From NCBI GenBank assembly GCA_030666985.1, contig DAOUWT010000131.1, positions 1 through 7,099 on the forward strand: a DNA stretch of 7,099 nucleotides, read 5' to 3'. Positions 5,617-7,099 of the stretch are shown here, piece by piece. The notes below the pieces were generated by a model that had not been told where the DNA came from, did no database searches, and saw only the letters and a program-made list of their open reading frames with translations. The stretch's first letter is position 1, and every line of letters starts with the position of its first letter. The DNA comes from Chloroflexota bacterium. GTDB lineage: Bacteria > Chloroflexota > Anaerolineae > Anaerolineales > UBA11858. The translations under genes and the position numbers were made by a program.

Positions 5617-6750
5617 ATGGAAATAATTAAACGTAATCCAATAAAATTTGGAATGGCTTTTCTAATAATTGCTGTTGTTAGTATTGTAGGTTGGTATTTG
5701 TTAATTAGTTGGAATCGTCCCTTGGGGGAACCATTAGAACTCCCTACGAATACTCCTGTACAGAAAATAGGGGAGTCCACGAACACACCTGACCAATCTG
5801 CAGCAGAGGAAAAGACGGAGGAGCCAGAGGTTACCCTCTCACCCACTGTGACCAGTACGCCTAAGTTCACGCCTACGCTTGAGCCAATTTGTGGTGGACC
5901 GGAGTACATGAATATCTTGGTCACCGGCGTTGCCGCTGAAAGCTATCTCTATGGTCTGGCGGACGCCGTCCGGGTTGTGCGCGTGGATTTTCGGAATCAA
6001 AAAATCACCGTTCTTTCTTTCCCGAGAGATTTATGGGTGGATATTCCCATATCTGTACCGGATAAGACGGATGGGATTACTCCAGGCAAGCTTAATCAAT
6101 CCTATTTTTATGGTACTGAAGGTATGGGGTACTACTCTGGTGCTGGATACGGATCCGGTTTGATGGCGGAGACTTTACAGAATGAGTATGGTCTTCATAT
6201 TGATCATTACCTATCAGCCAATCTTTACAGCTTTAGAAACACAATTGACATCCTGGGTGGTATTGACGTTTGTTTGGCTGAACCTGTACTTAAGAAAAAA
6301 GAGGACTTTTACTCGGGATACGATTTTCCCGTTCACTATCTTGATGCCGGATGCCAACATCTGACTGGAGAACAAGCTGAGTTCGTTGTCCGCCAACGTA
6401 TACAAATCGGTGACGAAGGCCGTGTTCAACGCCAAACGGTGGTCTTGAAGGCCCTGGCAGCGAAAATGCTTACTCCGTCTGGGCTTCAGACTTTGCCAGA
6501 TATTGTGGAACGTTTGAAAACCTATCTTCTCTTCGATTTCTCTCCTGCTGAAATTAGTCAATTACTATGTTTGGCAGATAAGATCGACCGCGAGGAAGAT
6601 ATCGTCTACGCAACTATTCCAGAGGATATGCTTGAAGCGAGTTGGGAGATTGATGAAGTCAGGGGAGGGCTTTATACCTCGGTGTTGCTTGTCGATAAAA
6701 CCGAAATGCAAGAATTGATGGCTGATTTTCAACAAGGCATTTGGCCGTAG
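5617..6750 (+). CDS. LCP (LytR-CpsA-Psr) family protein, LCP2, with altered active-site motif
   Basis: A 377-aa membrane-anchored LCP protein. Its anchor is about residues 12-31, then a Thr/Pro/Glu linker (about 34-91) and an LCP domain (about 97-280). Conserved signatures are S-F-P-R-D (134-138, R137), L-G-G-I-D-V (213-218), V-V-R-Q-R (R259, R261) and G-D-E-G-R-V-Q-R-Q (D266, R269, R272). The first signature differs: where LCP1 reads G-Y-R-T-D, this protein reads Y-G-L-A-D, keeping D116 but replacing the Arg with Leu114. That Arg belongs to the charged pocket that holds the lipid pyrophosphate in this family, so activity or substrate may differ. Cysteines C92, C219 and C246 are extracytoplasmic. 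A C-terminal extension (about 281-377) has no assigned domain. It is probably a separate transcription unit ending at the terminator 25 bases downstream. Family is secure; catalytic competence is uncertain. Confidence 0.92.
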   Translation: MEIIKRNPIKFGMAFLIIAVVSIVGWYLLISWNRPLGEPLELPTNTPVQKIGESTNTPDQSAAEEKTEEPEVTLSPTVTSTPKFTPTLEPICGGPEYMNILVTGVAAESYLYGLADAVRVVRVDFRNQKITVLSFPRDLWVDIPISVPDKTDGITPGKLNQSYFYGTEGMGYYSGAGYGSGLMAETLQNEYGLHIDHYLSANLYSFRNTIDILGGIDVCLAEPVLKKKEDFYSGYDFPVHYLDAGCQHLTGEQAEFVVRQRIQIGDEGRVQRQTVVLKALAAKMLTPSGLQTLPDIVERLKTYLLFDFSPAEISQLLCLADKIDREEDIVYATIPEDMLEASWEIDEVRGGLYTSVLLVDKTEMQELMADFQQGIWP

Positions 6751-6774
6751 CTTTCTGCTTTCCTGGAAAAAATC

Positions 6775-6810
6775 AACCGGACGCTGTTTTGCGGCGTCCG
6801 GTTTTTTGTT
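6775..6810 (+). terminator. Rho-independent terminator after LCP2
   Basis: A 10-bp perfect stem, 6775-6784 with 6794-6803, extendable by two inner pairs (one G-T wobble), is followed by TTTTTT then GTTT. It ends the rightward gene run. The A6 tract at 6767-6772 upstream means it could also stop transcripts arriving from the convergent gene on the other strand. Confidence 0.9.
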
Positions 6811-6826
6811 TAACATCTCGCGCCCC

Positions 6827-6857
6827 ATGCTCGAGGGGGAACGCCAGTTCCCCCGGA
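6827..6857. repeat. Dispersed hairpin repeat, right copy
   Basis: Same-orientation copy of 61-91, with one mismatch in the loop (GCCA for GACA). The arms GGGGGAAC (6835-6842) and GTTCCCCC (6847-6854) are unchanged. Weaker similarity continues about 15-20 bp further, into sequence resembling the start of the 94-149 repeat, so the original element was probably longer. Confidence 0.8.
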
Positions 6858-6875
6858 CACCGTCCCCTGATTGGC

Positions 6876-6946
6876 GCAGTGTCTCCCGCCCGAGCCGGTG
6901 GCCTGACCGTAGGTCGCAAATTGCGCCGAGGCGGGGGAGACACTGC
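6876..6946. repeat. Long imperfect inverted repeat
   Basis: 6876-6890 pairs with 6930-6946 over 15 bp, with only a two-base bulge in the right arm. The enclosed 39 bases hold smaller palindromes: GACC/GGTC at 6905-6915 and CGCAA/TTGCG at 6915-6925. An alternative pairing, GGCGCA (6873-6878) with TGCGCC (6922-6927), is also possible. This is consistent with a structured RNA or a palindromic mobile repeat; the class is not recognised. Confidence 0.7.
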
Positions 6947-6956
6947 TGTCGGTGGG

Positions 6957-6983
6957 TGTCTCCGGTCGGGAGACCTGGAGACA
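6957..6983. repeat. Stable hairpin with GGGA tetraloop
   Basis: TGTCTCC (6957-6963) plus GGTC (6964-6967) pair with GACC (6972-6975) and GGAGACA (6977-6983), with a one-base bulge at 6976. The loop GGGA fits the GNRA tetraloop rule when read as + strand RNA. It shares the GTCTCC/GGAGAC word with the neighbouring inverted repeat. It lies 11 bases beyond the stop codon of the convergent partial gene, but no T-tract follows on either strand, so it is not called a terminator. Confidence 0.6.
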
Positions 6984-6994
6984 GCGCGGGGGTG

Positions 6995-7099
6995 TTACGC
7001 TTCTACAACATCAAAATCCTTCGTGATCAACAAATCCACCAGCGGCCGCAGAGATTGAACCACTTCATGCTCACGTTGCAGCACGCTCAAGCGACAGGC
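6995..7099 (-). CDS. C-terminal fragment of an unrecognised convergent gene
   Basis: On the minus strand an open frame enters from the right edge and ends at TAA (complement of 6995-6997), giving the last 34 residues of a protein. The fragment begins A-C-R-L-S-V-L-Q-R-E and ends T-K-D-F-D-V-V-E-A. It has a helical, Leu/Val-rich pattern with a charged end and no stop or low-complexity sequence. The motif resembling S-L-R-P-L-V-D-L-L is vaguely like the C-termini of PIN-type DUF3368 proteins, but this is too short to assign. Repeats and hairpins start directly after its stop. No start can be seen. Confidence 0.5.
   Translation of the reverse strand, partial: ACRLSVLQREHEVVQSLRPLVDLLITKDFDVVEA

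Noticed and set aside
6214..6828. Minus-strand frames of 115 and 87 aa
   Set aside because: One is fully antisense to LCP2 and the other also crosses the terminator hairpin; neither has family features.
6741..7058. Plus-strand frame of 105 aa after LCP2
   Set aside because: It would run through the LCP2 stop region, the intrinsic terminator and all the palindromes, and its product looks like translated repeat DNA.

Overview
The window holds a compact cell-surface polysaccharide / cell-wall assembly locus. Five or six genes read left to right on the + strand. In order they are: an LCP (LytR-CpsA-Psr) family protein, a fused Wzz-type co-polymerase / tyrosine autokinase, two tandem membrane-anchored LysM proteins, a low-molecular-weight protein tyrosine phosphatase, and a second LCP protein. 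A strong intrinsic terminator closes the run. A fragment of a convergent gene enters from the right edge.

The organism is most likely a member of the Chloroflexota, perhaps Anaerolineae-like. This is inferred from three things: Thr/Pro-rich extracellular linkers (TPTPT / PFPT type) in four of the proteins, the short single-polypeptide BY-kinase with a Tyr-rich and Lys/Arg-rich tail, and LysM proteins with an N-terminal four-cysteine region. No rRNA or other marker is present to confirm it.

Layout: bases 1-207 carry no gene but hold a 93-bp-period direct repeat and a GC-rich hairpin. LCP1 (208-1317) is followed by a 161-bp gap with a perfect TATAAT just ahead of the kinase. The kinase, LysM1, LysM2 and phosphatase (1479-5463) are separated by only 3, 78 and 13 bases and look like one operon. 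The 78-base gap contains an inverted, degenerate piece of the left-edge repeat. LCP2 (5617-6750) follows 153 bases later and has its own candidate promoter. After its terminator lies a dense set of palindromes, including a second near-identical copy of the left-edge hairpin.

Inferred function: the autokinase phosphorylates its own C-terminal Tyr cluster and, through its Wzz-like part, sets polymer chain length. The phosphatase resets the kinase. The two LCP proteins would transfer the finished lipid-linked polymer to the cell wall or another acceptor. The LysM proteins bind glycan outside the membrane while presenting a Cys4 region in the cytoplasm. The points most worth follow-up are this duplicated Cys4-TM-LysM architecture, homopolymer tracts that could make the phosphatase phase-variable, the altered active-site Arg of LCP2, and the palindromic repeats that flank and enter the locus.
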